Positions 7,235 to 19,007 of a DNA stretch of 40,619 bases are shown one piece after another. Every line of letters starts with the position of its first letter. The stretch's first letter is position 1. The DNA lies in NCBI GenBank assembly GCA_902805845.1, contig CADCUI010000031.1:1-40619 (forward strand), read 5' to 3'. Source of the DNA: an uncultured Nocardioidaceae bacterium (lineage in GTDB: Bacteria > Actinomycetota > Actinomycetes > Propionibacteriales > Nocardioidaceae). The translations under genes were made by a program, and so were the position numbers. The notes beneath the pieces are model-generated. The model was not told the origin of the DNA and searched no databases. It saw nothing but the letters and a program-made list of their open reading frames with translations.

Positions 7235-7462
7235 TCAGCGCTCGCCCTCAGCCGTCGCCTTCGGCGCCTCGAGGAGCTTGCCGGTCTCGTCGTGCACGTT
7301 CACGGCCACCGTCTTGAGCTTGTCGCCGTGCTCGCGGGCGTGGTGGGCGCAGAAGAGGAGCTCACTCCCGCTGGCGAGGTGGACGCGAAGGTACGCCTGG
7401 GCGCCGCAACGGTCGCAGCGGTCGCTCGCGGTCAAGGGGTTGGAGGCAACAGCAGTGGTCAC
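7235..7462 (-). CDS. DUF7455-type small zinc-ribbon protein
   Basis: A 75-residue protein with paired metal ligands: CDRC near residue 15 and CAHH near 38, enclosing a short beta region (AYLRVHLASGSELLF). The C-terminus is charged. It resembles a small actinobacterial family (DUF7455) often found next to topoisomerase genes; function unknown. The GTG start at 7462 has GGAAAGG nine bases upstream, so the longer frame to 7576 is not needed. The gene is divergent from parE and ends in a strong hairpin terminator. Confidence 0.82.
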   Translation of the reverse strand: MTTAVASNPLTASDRCDRCGAQAYLRVHLASGSELLFCAHHAREHGDKLKTVAVNVHDETGKLLEAPKATAEGER

Positions 7463-7858
7463 GGGTAGCCAACCTTTCCGTCGGTCCGACGCCCCGGCAG
7501 TCCCCATGACTCCCGTCGACGTCACTGTGCACAACGTCCTGCTCACGGCATCCTGTTCCGCCGTTCGCCGGTCCACCGCCGCAAGCGCCGGTGAGTCGCC
7601 TCACAGTGTTCTTCGGCCACCGCCCGGGTTCGGACGGGTGTCGACAGTGTGACCCATCTTCGGGAGTCCCACCGCGAACCCGCTCGTTCTTTGGACTTTG
7701 TTGTGGCATCGGTATGTATACCCACCACTCCCTGACGACACCCCTGGCACATCCCGAGCACAGCCCGAGGACATCCCCGCCTGCACGCAGGGGGTGCGCG
7801 GTGTGGCGCGAACGGCTCCCGCCGGCGGCTGCGGGTACATTCGAGGCCGCCGACACGC
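7463..7858. other. Long intergenic region upstream of parE and DUF7455
   Basis: This 396-base gap between divergent genes holds no convincing gene. It contains the most AT-rich patch of the neighbourhood, about 7685-7722, with a promoter-like pair described separately. A second -10-like TACATT lies at 7836-7841, seventeen bases before the parE start. The rest is GC-rich sequence in which I recognise nothing. Confidence 0.6.
7691..7718 (+). promoter_or_regulatory. Candidate sigma-70-type promoter upstream of parE
   Basis: TTGGAC (7691-7696) and TATGTA (7713-7718) are separated by 16 bases, a close match to the housekeeping consensus. It would give a leader of about 135 bases before parE. Confidence 0.45.
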
Positions 7859-9952
7859 GTGGGTCCGGAGGCCGTCATCGACAACACCTACAACGCTCAC
7901 CACCTGCTGGTCCTCGAGGGCCTGGAAGCGGTGCGCAAGCGCCCGGGGATGTACGTCGGTTCCACCGACACCCGCGGCCTCATGCACTGCCTGTGGGAGA
8001 TCATCGACAACTCCGTCGACGAGGCGCTGGCCGGCGTGTGCCGCCACATCGAGGTGACCCTGCACGCCGACGGCTCTGCGGAGGTCCACGACGACGGCCG
8101 GGGCATTCCCGTGGACAAGGAGCCGAAGACCGGGCTCTCCGGTGTCGAGGTCGTCTTCACGATGCTGCACGCGGGCGGGAAGTTCGGCGGCGGCTCCTAC
8201 AACGCCACCGGGGGCCTCCACGGCGTGGGGTCGTCGGTCGTCAACGCGCTCTCGGCCCGCCTGGACGTCGAGGTCGACCGGAGCCCGGCCACCCAGCACA
8301 TGTCCTTCCGGCGAGGGACGCCGGGGGTGTTCGCCGGGGAGGGCCCGAACGGCTCGTTCGACCCGCAGTCCGGGCTGCACAAGGGCCGGCGCGTGGCCAA
8401 GGGGAAGACCGGCACCCGGGTGCGGTTCTGGCCCGACCGCCAGATCTTCACCCGCGACGCCGCCTTCCACTTCGACGACCTGGTGACACGGGCCCGACAG
8501 ACCTCGTTCATCGTGCCGGGGCTGGAGCTGGTCGTCCGCGACCTCCGAGGCGCCGAACGGGTCGAGGAGCGGTTCCGGCACGACGGCGGCATCACCGAGT
8601 ACTGCGAGTTCCTCTCGCACGGCGAACCAGTGACCGAGGTGCTCCGGCTGGAGGGCCACGACCGGTTCACCGAGACGGTGCCGCTGCTCGACGACAAGGG
8701 CCACATGACGCCTCAGGACGTCGAGCGCGACCTCCACGTGGACGTGGCGCTGCGGTGGGACACCGGCTACGAGACCGAGATCCGCTCCTACGTCAACGTC
8801 ATCGCCACGCCCAAGGGCGGCACCCACGTGGGCGGCTTCGAGGCAGCGGTCACGAAGACGTTCAACGACGTGCTGCGCGACACCAAGACCCTCAAGGTGG
8901 CCGAGCCCGACGTGGTGAAGGACGACGTCCTCGAGGGGCTGACCGCGGTGGTCACGGTGCGGCTCGCGGAGCCGCAGTTCGAGGGGCAGACCAAGGAGGT
9001 GCTCGGCACGCCGGCGGCGCGCTCGGTGGTGCGCAAGGTGGTGGCCGCCGAGCTCAAGAAATTCCTGACCTCGACCAAGCGGGTCGAGAAGGCCGAGGCC
9101 AAGCTGGCTCTGGAGAAGGTCGCGAACGCCTCCCGCACTCGTATCGCCGCCCGCCAGCAGCGCGACAACCAGCGGCGCAAGAGCGCACTGGAGTCCTCGG
9201 CGCTCCCCGCCAAGCTCGCCGACTGCCGGTCCGGCGACAACGAGCGCACCGAGCTCTTCATCGTGGAGGGCGACTCGGCGCTCGGCACCGCCAAGATGGC
9301 GCGCAACAGCGAGTTCCAGGCACTGCTGCCGATCCGCGGCAAGATCCTCAACGTGCAGAAGGCGTCCACCGGCGACATGCTGAAGAACGCCGAGTGCGCC
9401 TCGATCATCCAGGTGGTCGGGGCAGGGTCGGGCCGCACGTTCGACATCGATCAGGCCCGCTACGGGCGCATCGTCTTCATGGCCGACGCCGACTCCGACG
9501 GTGCCCACATCCGGTGCCTGCTCACGACGCTGTTCTTCAAGTACATGCCTGAGCTCATCACCGCCGGACGCGTCTTCTCGGCGGTCCCGCCGCTGCATCG
9601 CATCGAGCTGACCAACCCGCCCCGCCGGAAGGGCGGCGAGAAGGGGACGGACCGCTACGTCTACACCTACTCCGACGCCGAGCTGCAGCGGAAGCTCGCC
9701 GAGCTCGCCAAGAAGGGGATGCGGTGGAAGGACCCGGTGCAGCGCTACAAGGGGCTCGGCGAGATGGACGCCGACCAGCTGGCGGAGACGACGATGGACC
9801 CCCGCCACCGGACGCTGCGCCGGATCACCGTCGACGACGCCCTGACCGCGGCGGGGGTCTTCGAGCTGCTGATGGGGAGCGAGGTCGCCCCCCGCAAGGA
9901 GTTCATCGTGGCCGGTGCCTATGAGATCGACGCCGAGCTCATCGACGCCTGA
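7859..9952 (+). CDS. parE: DNA topoisomerase IV subunit B (type IIA, GyrB/ParE family)
   Basis: The 697-residue ATPase subunit of a type IIA topoisomerase. It has the GHKL ATPase domain (WEIIDN at 46-51, then DDGRGIPVD and GGLHGVG), the transducer domain and the TOPRIM metal site (EGDSALGT at 470-477; D543 and D545 in MADADSDGAH). It ends with the conserved IVAGAYEIDAE-type tail. ATP hydrolysis drives strand passage with ParC to decatenate chromosomes. It is assigned as ParE, not GyrB, because the ParC-type A subunit lies 3.7 kb away and the N-terminus (HHLLVLEGLEAVRKRPGMYV) matches actinobacterial ParE as I recall it. The GTG start has no good ribosome site. Confidence 0.93.
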   Translation: MGPEAVIDNTYNAHHLLVLEGLEAVRKRPGMYVGSTDTRGLMHCLWEIIDNSVDEALAGVCRHIEVTLHADGSAEVHDDGRGIPVDKEPKTGLSGVEVVFTMLHAGGKFGGGSYNATGGLHGVGSSVVNALSARLDVEVDRSPATQHMSFRRGTPGVFAGEGPNGSFDPQSGLHKGRRVAKGKTGTRVRFWPDRQIFTRDAAFHFDDLVTRARQTSFIVPGLELVVRDLRGAERVEERFRHDGGITEYCEFLSHGEPVTEVLRLEGHDRFTETVPLLDDKGHMTPQDVERDLHVDVALRWDTGYETEIRSYVNVIATPKGGTHVGGFEAAVTKTFNDVLRDTKTLKVAEPDVVKDDVLEGLTAVVTVRLAEPQFEGQTKEVLGTPAARSVVRKVVAAELKKFLTSTKRVEKAEAKLALEKVANASRTRIAARQQRDNQRRKSALESSALPAKLADCRSGDNERTELFIVEGDSALGTAKMARNSEFQALLPIRGKILNVQKASTGDMLKNAECASIIQVVGAGSGRTFDIDQARYGRIVFMADADSDGAHIRCLLTTLFFKYMPELITAGRVFSAVPPLHRIELTNPPRRKGGEKGTDRYVYTYSDAELQRKLAELAKKGMRWKDPVQRYKGLGEMDADQLAETTMDPRHRTLRRITVDDALTAAGVFELLMGSEVAPRKEFIVAGAYEIDAELIDA

Positions 9953-10017
9953 CGCCGCCGTCCCGCCCGGTTCTCACGATCCAGCGACGAGTGACCGCCT
10001 GCCCCGCACCGGTTGAC

Positions 10018-10494
10018 TCAGCGACCGTCGAGCTCGTCGAGGACGGCGAGGTCGTGGGTGTCGACGTCGCGGAGCGGGTAGCCGGAGTGGAACACCCGCT
10101 GCGCCGCCAGGGACACGCAGGGCACGTTCACCCCACCGAGCTGTCCCGTCGTGAAGAACGTCCGGGGAAACTCGTGCCAACCATCGCCCAGGGCCGCCTG
10201 CCGGGCGCTGCCGTCGTCGTCGAGGACGAGAGGGTGGAGGTCGACCCGTCCTGGACCCGGTCCTGCGAGCTCGACCCGGTTGGGGCGCCAGTCCGTCTCG
10301 ACGACGTATCCGGCGGCTCCCAGCACCTCCAGGACCGCCGCCTCGCACGTCGCGTCCAGGTCGATGTCGACGTCACGGTGAGGGCGGGTCTGCCGCCCGA
10401 CCAGGGCGTCCACTCCCCAGCCGCCCTCGAGCCAGTAGCGGCAGCCGGTCGACTCCACGGCGGCGAGGACCGACAGCACCTCCTCGAGAGGCAT
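10018..10494 (-). CDS. Nucleotidyltransferase, lincosamide/aminoglycoside (LinB/ANT(2'')) fold
   Basis: A 158-residue protein of the MJ0042/AadB-like nucleotidyltransferase fold. The core motif EGGWGVDALVGRQTR followed by PHRDVDIDL gives the GGW...D and HxDxD pattern that binds metal and nucleotide. Such proteins adenylylate small molecules or act on unknown substrates, and resistance cannot be inferred. It starts with an ATG at 10494; a GTG at 10518 overlapping the carbonic anhydrase stop is the alternative. It is the second gene of the carbonic anhydrase operon and converges on parE. Confidence 0.8.
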   Translation of the reverse strand: MPLEEVLSVLAAVESTGCRYWLEGGWGVDALVGRQTRPHRDVDIDLDATCEAAVLEVLGAAGYVVETDWRPNRVELAGPGPGRVDLHPLVLDDDGSARQAALGDGWHEFPRTFFTTGQLGGVNVPCVSLAAQRVFHSGYPLRDVDTHDLAVLDELDGR

Positions 10495-10514
10495 GCCCCC
10501 GGACCGGTCACCTG

Positions 10515-11060
10515 TCACACCTGGTGGGTCAGCAGTCCGGTGTCGACGTCGTAGAGAAAGCCGCCGACGCGGACCGAGGCGGGGACGAGCGGGTGGGAGG
10601 TCACCCTGCGCACGTCCCGCTGCAGCGCCGCGAGCTGGTCCTCCACCACATGGAACCGCTGCCAGGTGGCGTCCACGCCCGCCGACGCGGCTACCCGGGA
10701 CCGGAGCTCCTGCTCGGTGTTCGAGGCCACGGCACACCGGGTGTGCGGCACCACCAGCACCCGCTCGACGTTGAGGAGGTGCACTCCGAGGACGAGCGCC
10801 TCCAGCGCCTGGTCGGTGACCCGGCCACCCGGGTTGCGGAAGATCTTCGCGTCTCCCGGGTTAAGCCCGACCATGCCGAGGGGGTCGATGCGCGAGTCCA
10901 TGCAGGTCACGATGGCCACCCCGGCGTGCGCAACGCCGTCGAAGCCCGCGAGCGAGAAGCTCTCGGCGAACCGCCGGTTCGCGTCCAACAGGTCGGCGAA
11001 CGGCTGGCTTCCCTCAGGAGCCGCCTGCGCCGTCGCGTCAGGGGTCAGGTGCTCGGTCAC
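10515..11060 (-). CDS. Beta-class carbonic anhydrase
   Basis: A 181-residue beta-carbonic anhydrase, which converts CO2 to bicarbonate in the cytoplasm. The zinc ligands Cys53, His106 and Cys109 and the Asp55-Arg57 dyad are visible in CMDSR and HTRC. The conserved NPGGRVTDQALEALVLG lies between them. The length is short but normal for the smaller actinobacterial form. The GTG start at 11060 has the -10 box TAGCGT six bases upstream, so the mRNA is probably leaderless. The nucleotidyltransferase gene follows directly. Confidence 0.93.
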   Translation of the reverse strand: MTEHLTPDATAQAAPEGSQPFADLLDANRRFAESFSLAGFDGVAHAGVAIVTCMDSRIDPLGMVGLNPGDAKIFRNPGGRVTDQALEALVLGVHLLNVERVLVVPHTRCAVASNTEQELRSRVAASAGVDATWQRFHVVEDQLAALQRDVRRVTSHPLVPASVRVGGFLYDVDTGLLTHQV

Positions 11061-11066
11061 ACCACG

Positions 11067-11072
11067 ACGCTA
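11067..11072 (-). promoter_or_regulatory. -10 box of the carbonic anhydrase gene (leaderless type)
   Basis: TAGCGT on the minus strand ends six bases before the GTG start and no Shine-Dalgarno is present. One of the repeated TANNNT boxes of this window. Confidence 0.6.
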
Positions 11073-11155
11073 GCGAACGTCCTGCGATCGCCGACATGGA
11101 GGAGCGGGGGCTGACCCGCCGGGGGCTGCTGCTTCGTGGACGCGGTGACCGTCGG

Positions 11156-12952
11156 CTACTGGCGTTCGGTGGCGCCGGCCCAGCTCCGCCTCGTCGGTGA
11201 GCGTCTCGCCTGACCCGTGTCGACGTGTCGGAAGACCACCAGGGCCACCAGACCGGCCACCAGGCAGCAGATCGCAGCGCCGAGGAAGATCGTCTGGAGC
11301 TGGGTGAGCCCGGCCTCGCGGAGGATGAGGGTGAACTCCTCGCAGCGGCTGCTGCCGTCGGGACAGACCTCCTTGGGAGCCGGCAGGTCGGACTGCTCGG
11401 CGTAGTAGCGCCGCAGCCCGATGGTGGTCAGCGCGCTGATGCCGACCAGCTTGCCGACCATGCGCGAGACGACCAGCAGCGCGCTGGCCACCCCGTGGAC
11501 GGCGTCGTCGGTGGCGGCGAGCAGCGCCGCGTTGACCGGCGTCAACGTCAGCCCGACGCCCACTCCGGCCAGCAGCAGCGGGACGGTTGCCGCCGGGCTG
11601 CGGAGCGAGTCCAACCCCCACTGGGACATCGCCGCGAAGCCGGCGCACGCCAGCGCCATCCCGGCCGCGGCGACGACCGCCGCGCTCCAGCGGCGCAAGA
11701 GCCAGCCGGCTACGACGGCGCCGACCGGGAGCCCCACGAGGAAGCGCACCAGCACGAGCGCCGCAGCCAGCTGCGAGTCGTCGTAGACGGTGATCCGGGC
11801 GAAGATCGGGATGTCGACCAGCGCCGCGATGAGGGCGCTGCCGACGAAGAAGCTGACCACCATCGCCCCCCAGGCCGGGGTCGACGCCATCGCCCCGGGG
11901 GGCACCAGCGGGTTGGCCACCGCACGGTTGCGGAACCAGAACGCCGCCGCCGCCACCGCACTGCCCAGCAGGAGCCACGGGCCGGAGGGGGCGAGCACCT
12001 GCACCTCCGGGTCCGCGGTCGCGAAGGCCAGGATCACGCCGGCGAGGGCCAGCGCCAGCAGCAGCGACCCCACGACGTCGACCCGCGCGCCGAGCGCGAG
12101 CCAGGACCGGACCTCCAGCAGCGGGGTCACGGCGGTGAGGCTGCGGACCAGCAGCAGGCCGGCGAGGACGTAGCCGGCGATCGCCAGCGGCGAGGCCCAC
12201 CGGCTGTCGCCGGTGACCGGGACGAGGGCCAGCCCCAGCGTGACGTCCTGCGCCAGCCGACGCGGCTCCAGCATGACCACCAGCACAGCGGCCACGACGC
12301 CGCAGGACAGGAGCGCCCCGAGTGGATCCCGGCCGAGGTTCCTCCTCACGGCCGGGCCCGAGGCGGGCGCGGGCAGGCTCCGCGCGGTGCGGATGACCGC
12401 GGCGAGCACCAGACCGACGGCGAGGTTGATCCAGAAGATGTCGCGCCAGGATCCGAAGGCGAGGACGACGGCGCCGTACAGGGGGCCGACCACGTTGCCG
12501 AGCTCCTGGACCGCGCCGACGATGCCGAGCGGGACGCTGCGTCTGCGGGGAGGGTAGAGGTCGGCGACCAGGGCCAGCGTCGCCGGAACCAGCCCCCCGC
12601 CCCCGACGCCCTGCAGCGTGCGGCCGACGACCATGGAGGGGAGGTCGTAGGCGGCAGCGGTCACGAGCGAGCCGATGGCGAAGACGACCAGGGAGCCGGT
12701 GAGCACCGGAACCCGACCGCGCATGTCCGCGATCCGACCGATCAGTGGGAGCACCGCCACGTAGCCGAGCAGGAACCCCGAGACGATGGGCGCAGCCCGC
12801 TGCAGGTCCTCCGCCGAGAGCCCCGCGGACGCCATCATGTCGGGCAGCGCGAGGACCACCACGTAGGTGTCCGCTGCGGCGAACGCGACGGCGACGGCGG
12901 CCAGGCCGAGCAGCGCCCGAGCGGTGCGGTCGGCGCCACCGGGAGGCGTCAC
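11156..12952 (-). CDS. MFS exporter of the P55/EmrB (DHA2, 14-TM) type
   Basis: A 598-residue major facilitator protein with about 14 helices. It has the DHA2 motif A in GYVAVLPLIGRIADMRGRVPV and motif C-like VGAVQELGNVVGPLYGAVV. A soluble, cysteine-bearing loop (about 520-560) precedes the last helix pair. Its start GTG overlaps the stop of the upstream LppX/LprG-type lipoprotein (GTGA). The lipoprotein-plus-MFS pair is the arrangement of M. tuberculosis lprG-Rv1410c (P55), which moves triacylglycerides and lipoglycans to the outer layer and affects drug tolerance. Function here is inferred from that pairing. It lies third in an operon with parC. Confidence 0.85.
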   Translation of the reverse strand: MTPPGGADRTARALLGLAAVAVAFAAADTYVVVLALPDMMASAGLSAEDLQRAAPIVSGFLLGYVAVLPLIGRIADMRGRVPVLTGSLVVFAIGSLVTAAAYDLPSMVVGRTLQGVGGGGLVPATLALVADLYPPRRRSVPLGIVGAVQELGNVVGPLYGAVVLAFGSWRDIFWINLAVGLVLAAVIRTARSLPAPASGPAVRRNLGRDPLGALLSCGVVAAVLVVMLEPRRLAQDVTLGLALVPVTGDSRWASPLAIAGYVLAGLLLVRSLTAVTPLLEVRSWLALGARVDVVGSLLLALALAGVILAFATADPEVQVLAPSGPWLLLGSAVAAAAFWFRNRAVANPLVPPGAMASTPAWGAMVVSFFVGSALIAALVDIPIFARITVYDDSQLAAALVLVRFLVGLPVGAVVAGWLLRRWSAAVVAAAGMALACAGFAAMSQWGLDSLRSPAATVPLLLAGVGVGLTLTPVNAALLAATDDAVHGVASALLVVSRMVGKLVGISALTTIGLRRYYAEQSDLPAPKEVCPDGSSRCEEFTLILREAGLTQLQTIFLGAAICCLVAGLVALVVFRHVDTGQARRSPTRRSWAGATERQ

Positions 12953-13655
12953 GGGGCGGTGATGTCCTGCTGGGTGCCGTAACCGCTCAGGGTCAGCGTG
13001 TAGTCGACCGTGCCCTGGTCGCCGTAGAACGGCCCGGAGATGTCGGCGCTGTCGAGCCGACCGTCGTCGTCGACCCGGAAGGTCGCAGGAAACCTCGCGG
13101 AGCTGTCGGCGCTCGGGATGACGTCGGCGATGGCCGTCCCCGGCACCGTGCCGTCATAGGTGGTGAGCACCTTGTCGCCCTCACGCACCTGCTCTCCCGC
13201 CTCGACCCCGGTCGCGGCGGTCAGCCACGCGGAGATGCCACCGGCGGGATCCATCAGGTCCGCCGGGTCGGGAGCGCCGTAGTCACCCGGGTCGACGTCG
13301 ACGAACTTCTGCGTGAACGGGAGCTTGGCGAAGACCTTGCCCTCCACCGCCACCACCGGCACCTTCACGCTGAGGTCGTCGACCGACACCGCCAGCTCTC
13401 CGTCGAAGGCGGGTGCGTGGGTGCCGACGCCGTTGGCCTCGAGGATGCCGTCCACGCCGTCCGGCAGCGTGGCGGTCTCGAGCGAGATCGTGACGCCGCT
13501 GGTGTCGTCGAGCGCCTTCTTCGCACCCGCGAGCGCGTCCTCCGGGTCCTCGGTGGTCGACCCGCCGCCGCAGCCGACGAGAACCAGCACGGCGAGCAGC
13601 AGCGACGGTGCCAGCGGGCGCCACGACGGGGTGCGGCGGTGGCCGGTCGACGCGG

Positions 13656-13659
<4 letters not shown>
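12949..13659 (-). CDS. LppX/LprAFG-family lipoprotein, LprG-like
   Basis: A 236-residue lipoprotein. A basic N-terminus and hydrophobic stretch end in a lipobox LVGC with Cys30 as the lipidated residue. The mature part (KKALDDTSGVTISLETATLP, then KVFAKLPFTQKFVDVDPGDY) fits the LppX_LprAFG lipid-carrier fold, whose hollow binds acylated glycolipids and triacylglycerol. It would be anchored outside the membrane, where it would hand lipids to or from the MFS partner downstream. The ATG overlaps the parC stop (ATGA), so it is translated with parC. Mycobacterial LprG also precedes its transporter. Confidence 0.88.
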
Positions 13660-16127
<2,468 letters not shown>

Positions 16128-16134
16128 GGGGCGC

Positions 16135-16200
16135 ATTGTCCCCGAGCACCCGGACAGGCGGACCTCAGGCACGCCGGGTGCCGCGCGCGGGCGATAGATT
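16135..16200. promoter_or_regulatory. Divergent promoters of parC and the GNAT-CoA ligase gene
   Basis: On the minus strand GACAAT (16140-16135) ends seven bases before the parC GTG. On the plus strand TAGATT (16195-16200) ends seven bases before the GTG at 16208. Neither gene has a Shine-Dalgarno, so both mRNAs are probably leaderless. Confidence 0.6.
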
Positions 16201-16207
16201 CGACTGC

Positions 16208-18952
16208 GTGACCGACGCACCCGGGGTAGGGACCGCCTCTCCGCGACACTGGGAGGCCGACGTCCTCCTCCGCGACGGGGGCACCGCCCACCTGCGCCCG
16301 GTCTCACCCGCGGACGCGGAGCTGGTGGTGTCCTTCTACGAGCAGGTCTCGCCCCAGTCCAAGTACTTCCGGTTCTTCGCGGCGATGCCGACCCTGAGCG
16401 AGCGGGAGGTACGCCGGTTCGTCGACGTCGACCACCACCACCGCGTCGCGCTGGTGCTGACGGTGGCCGAGCAGATCATCGCCCTGGGCCAGTTCGAGCG
16501 GCTCGAGGGGGACGAGGAAGGGCTCGAGGGCGCCGCCGCCGAGGTGGCGTTCCTCGTCCAGGACCGGCACCAGCACCGCGGCATCGGCCAGCTCCTGCTC
16601 GAGCACCTCGCGCAGGTCGGTCGCGAGATCGGCGTGGAGCGGTTCGTCGCCGAGGTGCTGCCTGACAACGTCGGCATGCTGCAGGTGTTCCGGGAGGCCG
16701 GCTACCGGATCACGGGCGGCTTCGCGGACGGTGTGATGCACCTCGAGCTCTCCATCGACCCGACCCTCACCTCCGTGGAGGTGATGCAGGCCCGGGAGCA
16801 CCGGGCCGAGTCGGCGTCGGTGGAGCGGTTCTTCTGCGCCAGGAGCGTCGCGATCGTCGGGGCCAGCCGGCGCCGGGACACCGTCGGGCACCGGCTGGTG
16901 CGCAACCTCGTCCTCGGCGGCTACCAGGGCCGGGTGTACTCGGTGAACTCGGCGGCCGACGCGGTGGCCGGCATGCCGGCCTACGACAGGGTCACCGACA
17001 TCCCCGACGAGGTCGACATCGCTGTCGTCGCGGTCGCCGCGGAAGCCGTCCCGGACGTCGTGCTGGACTGCGCGAAGAAGGGCGTCCACGGTCTCGTGGT
17101 GGTCTCGGCCGGCTTCGCCGACGCCGGCGAGGAAGGTCGCCGGCGGCAGCGGCAGCTGCTCCGGTTGTGCCGCAGCTACGGGCTGCGGCTCATCGGCCCG
17201 AACGCCTTGGGCGTCATCAACACCGCCGGTGACCACGCGCTCAACGCGTCACTGTCGCCCGTCATGCCGCCGCGGGGCCGTGCGGGGTTCTTCTGCCAGT
17301 CCGGGGCGCTCGGCATCACGATCCTCGAGAACGTGTCGCGCCGGGGCCTGGGGCTCTCGACCTTCGTGTCAGCCGGCAACCGCGCGGACGTGTCCGGCAA
17401 CGACCTGCTGCAGTACTGGGAGGAGGACGACGCGACGGAGGTCGTCCTGCTCTACCTGGAGTCGATCGGCAACCCGCGCAAGTTCAGCCGGATCGCCCGC
17501 CGGGTCTCCCGGCGGAAGCCGGTGATCGCGGTGAAGTCCGGGCGGGCGACCCAGGGTGTGCCGATGGGTCACGCCGTACGGATCAGCCAGGCGGGCCGCG
17601 CCGCCGTGGACGCGATGTTCCGCCAGGCCGGGGTGATCCAGGTCGACAGCCTGGACGAGATGTTCGACGTGGCCCAGCTCCTCGCCCACCAGCCGCTCCC
17701 GCGCGGCAACCGGGTCGCGATCGTCGGCAACTCCGACGCGCTGGCGCTCATCGCCGCTGACGCGGCGGTGGCTGCCGGTCTGGAGGTGCGCACCACGGGT
17801 GGGCTGCGTCCCGAGGCCACCGCCGAGGACTTCGAGATCTCGCTCGACGCCGCGATCGACGACCCGGAGGTCGACGCGGTCGTGGCCGTCTTCCTGCCTC
17901 CGGTGAACACCACCGGCGCCGAGGTCGCCACCGTGCTGGCGGTGGTGGGCGAGCAGAGCGACAAGCCGGTGCTGTCGACCTTCCTGGCTGCCCAGGGGAT
18001 CCCGGAGCTCCTCCGCGTGCCCGACGTCGCCGGCAGCTCCGCCGGTCGGGGGTCGGTCCCGTCGTACGGCTCGCCCGACTCGGCGGTCAGGGCGCTGGCC
18101 CGGGCGGTGGAGTACGCCACCTGGCTGGAGCGGCCGGAGGGCGAGTTCGTCGCACCCGCCGCCGCGGACCAGGTCCGGGCGCGCGCCACGGTGACCAACG
18201 CCCTTGTCACGTCGCCCGAAGGACGCGACCTGTCCGACGCCGAGATCATCGAGCTGCTCGCCGCCTACGGCATCGACCTGTGGGAGCGCGTCCCCGTCAC
18301 CTCCGCCGACGGTGCGGTCGCCGCAGCCGAGCGGCTCGGGTGGGACGTGGTGCTCAAGGCCACCGCCGACCACCTGCGGCACCGGCCGGACCTGGCGCAC
18401 GTGTGGCGCAACATCGACACCGAGGAGGAGATGCGCATCGCCTGGGCGACGATGCACGCCGGGATCGACCTGCGCTCGTCCGCCGCCTTCGTCGTCCAGC
18501 GCAACGCAGCCTCGGGCGTGCCGGTGGCGATCCACGCCGCCGAGGACCCGTTGTTCGGCCCGGTCGTCTCCTTCGGGCTGTCGGGTGCGGCCAGCGAGCT
18601 GCTCGGCGACTGCGCGTTCCGCATCCCGCCGATGAACGCACTGGCCGCGGCCGAGATGGTGCGGGAGCTCAAGGCAGCGCCGCTGCTCCTGGGCTACCGC
18701 GGCAGCGAGCCCGTGGACACCGGCGCGCTGGAGCAGCTCCTGCTCCAGGTCGCCCAGATGAAGAACGACCTTCCCCAGGTCCGGGCCCTCGACCTACCGC
18801 TGGTGATCATCGGTGTGCGTGGCGCGACGGTGCTGACCGGGCACGCGCGGGTGGAGCCGGCGGTGGACGCGCGGACCGACTGGTACGCCCGCCGGATGGC
18901 CTCGGGCGAGCCGGGCACGGGCCCGGTGATCACGGTGAGCCAGCCGCAGTGA
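16208..18952 (+). CDS. GNAT acetyltransferase fused to an NDP-forming acyl-CoA ligase (PatZ-like)
   Basis: A 914-residue fusion. Residues about 1-195 are a GNAT domain with the acetyl-CoA loop QHRGIGQLLLEHLA. Residues about 210-340 are a CoA-binding Rossmann domain (SVAIVGASRRRDTVGHRL). The middle holds succinyl-CoA-synthetase-like ligase domains, and about 700-905 an ATP-grasp domain. Related Pat/PatZ enzymes acetylate lysines, including acetyl-CoA synthetase. Here the usual ligase motif SHTGA is replaced by GHAVRISQAGRA, so true ligase activity is uncertain; the domain may sense acetyl-CoA. GTG start with -10 TAGATT seven bases upstream (leaderless). Confidence 0.9.
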   Translation: MTDAPGVGTASPRHWEADVLLRDGGTAHLRPVSPADAELVVSFYEQVSPQSKYFRFFAAMPTLSEREVRRFVDVDHHHRVALVLTVAEQIIALGQFERLEGDEEGLEGAAAEVAFLVQDRHQHRGIGQLLLEHLAQVGREIGVERFVAEVLPDNVGMLQVFREAGYRITGGFADGVMHLELSIDPTLTSVEVMQAREHRAESASVERFFCARSVAIVGASRRRDTVGHRLVRNLVLGGYQGRVYSVNSAADAVAGMPAYDRVTDIPDEVDIAVVAVAAEAVPDVVLDCAKKGVHGLVVVSAGFADAGEEGRRRQRQLLRLCRSYGLRLIGPNALGVINTAGDHALNASLSPVMPPRGRAGFFCQSGALGITILENVSRRGLGLSTFVSAGNRADVSGNDLLQYWEEDDATEVVLLYLESIGNPRKFSRIARRVSRRKPVIAVKSGRATQGVPMGHAVRISQAGRAAVDAMFRQAGVIQVDSLDEMFDVAQLLAHQPLPRGNRVAIVGNSDALALIAADAAVAAGLEVRTTGGLRPEATAEDFEISLDAAIDDPEVDAVVAVFLPPVNTTGAEVATVLAVVGEQSDKPVLSTFLAAQGIPELLRVPDVAGSSAGRGSVPSYGSPDSAVRALARAVEYATWLERPEGEFVAPAAADQVRARATVTNALVTSPEGRDLSDAEIIELLAAYGIDLWERVPVTSADGAVAAAERLGWDVVLKATADHLRHRPDLAHVWRNIDTEEEMRIAWATMHAGIDLRSSAAFVVQRNAASGVPVAIHAAEDPLFGPVVSFGLSGAASELLGDCAFRIPPMNALAAAEMVRELKAAPLLLGYRGSEPVDTGALEQLLLQVAQMKNDLPQVRALDLPLVIIGVRGATVLTGHARVEPAVDARTDWYARRMASGEPGTGPVITVSQPQ

Positions 18953-19007
18953 AGCGCGGCCTCCACGCGCGGAAGCCCGGTCAGGGCCCCGTGACACACT
19001 GAGCGCC

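Noticed and set aside
7463-7858. Search for a small RNA or tRNA in the gap before parE
   Set aside because: No tRNA-like cloverleaf or clear RNA hairpin with terminator could be seen by eye.
7601-9808. Long minus-strand open frame (735 codons) opposite parE
   Set aside because: Antisense shadow of parE: no domain, biased composition, and third-position GC follows the plus-strand frame.
11225-12982. Plus-strand open frame opposite the MFS exporter
   Set aside because: Extremely Arg/Gln/Asp/His-rich, no hydrophobic core, antisense shadow.
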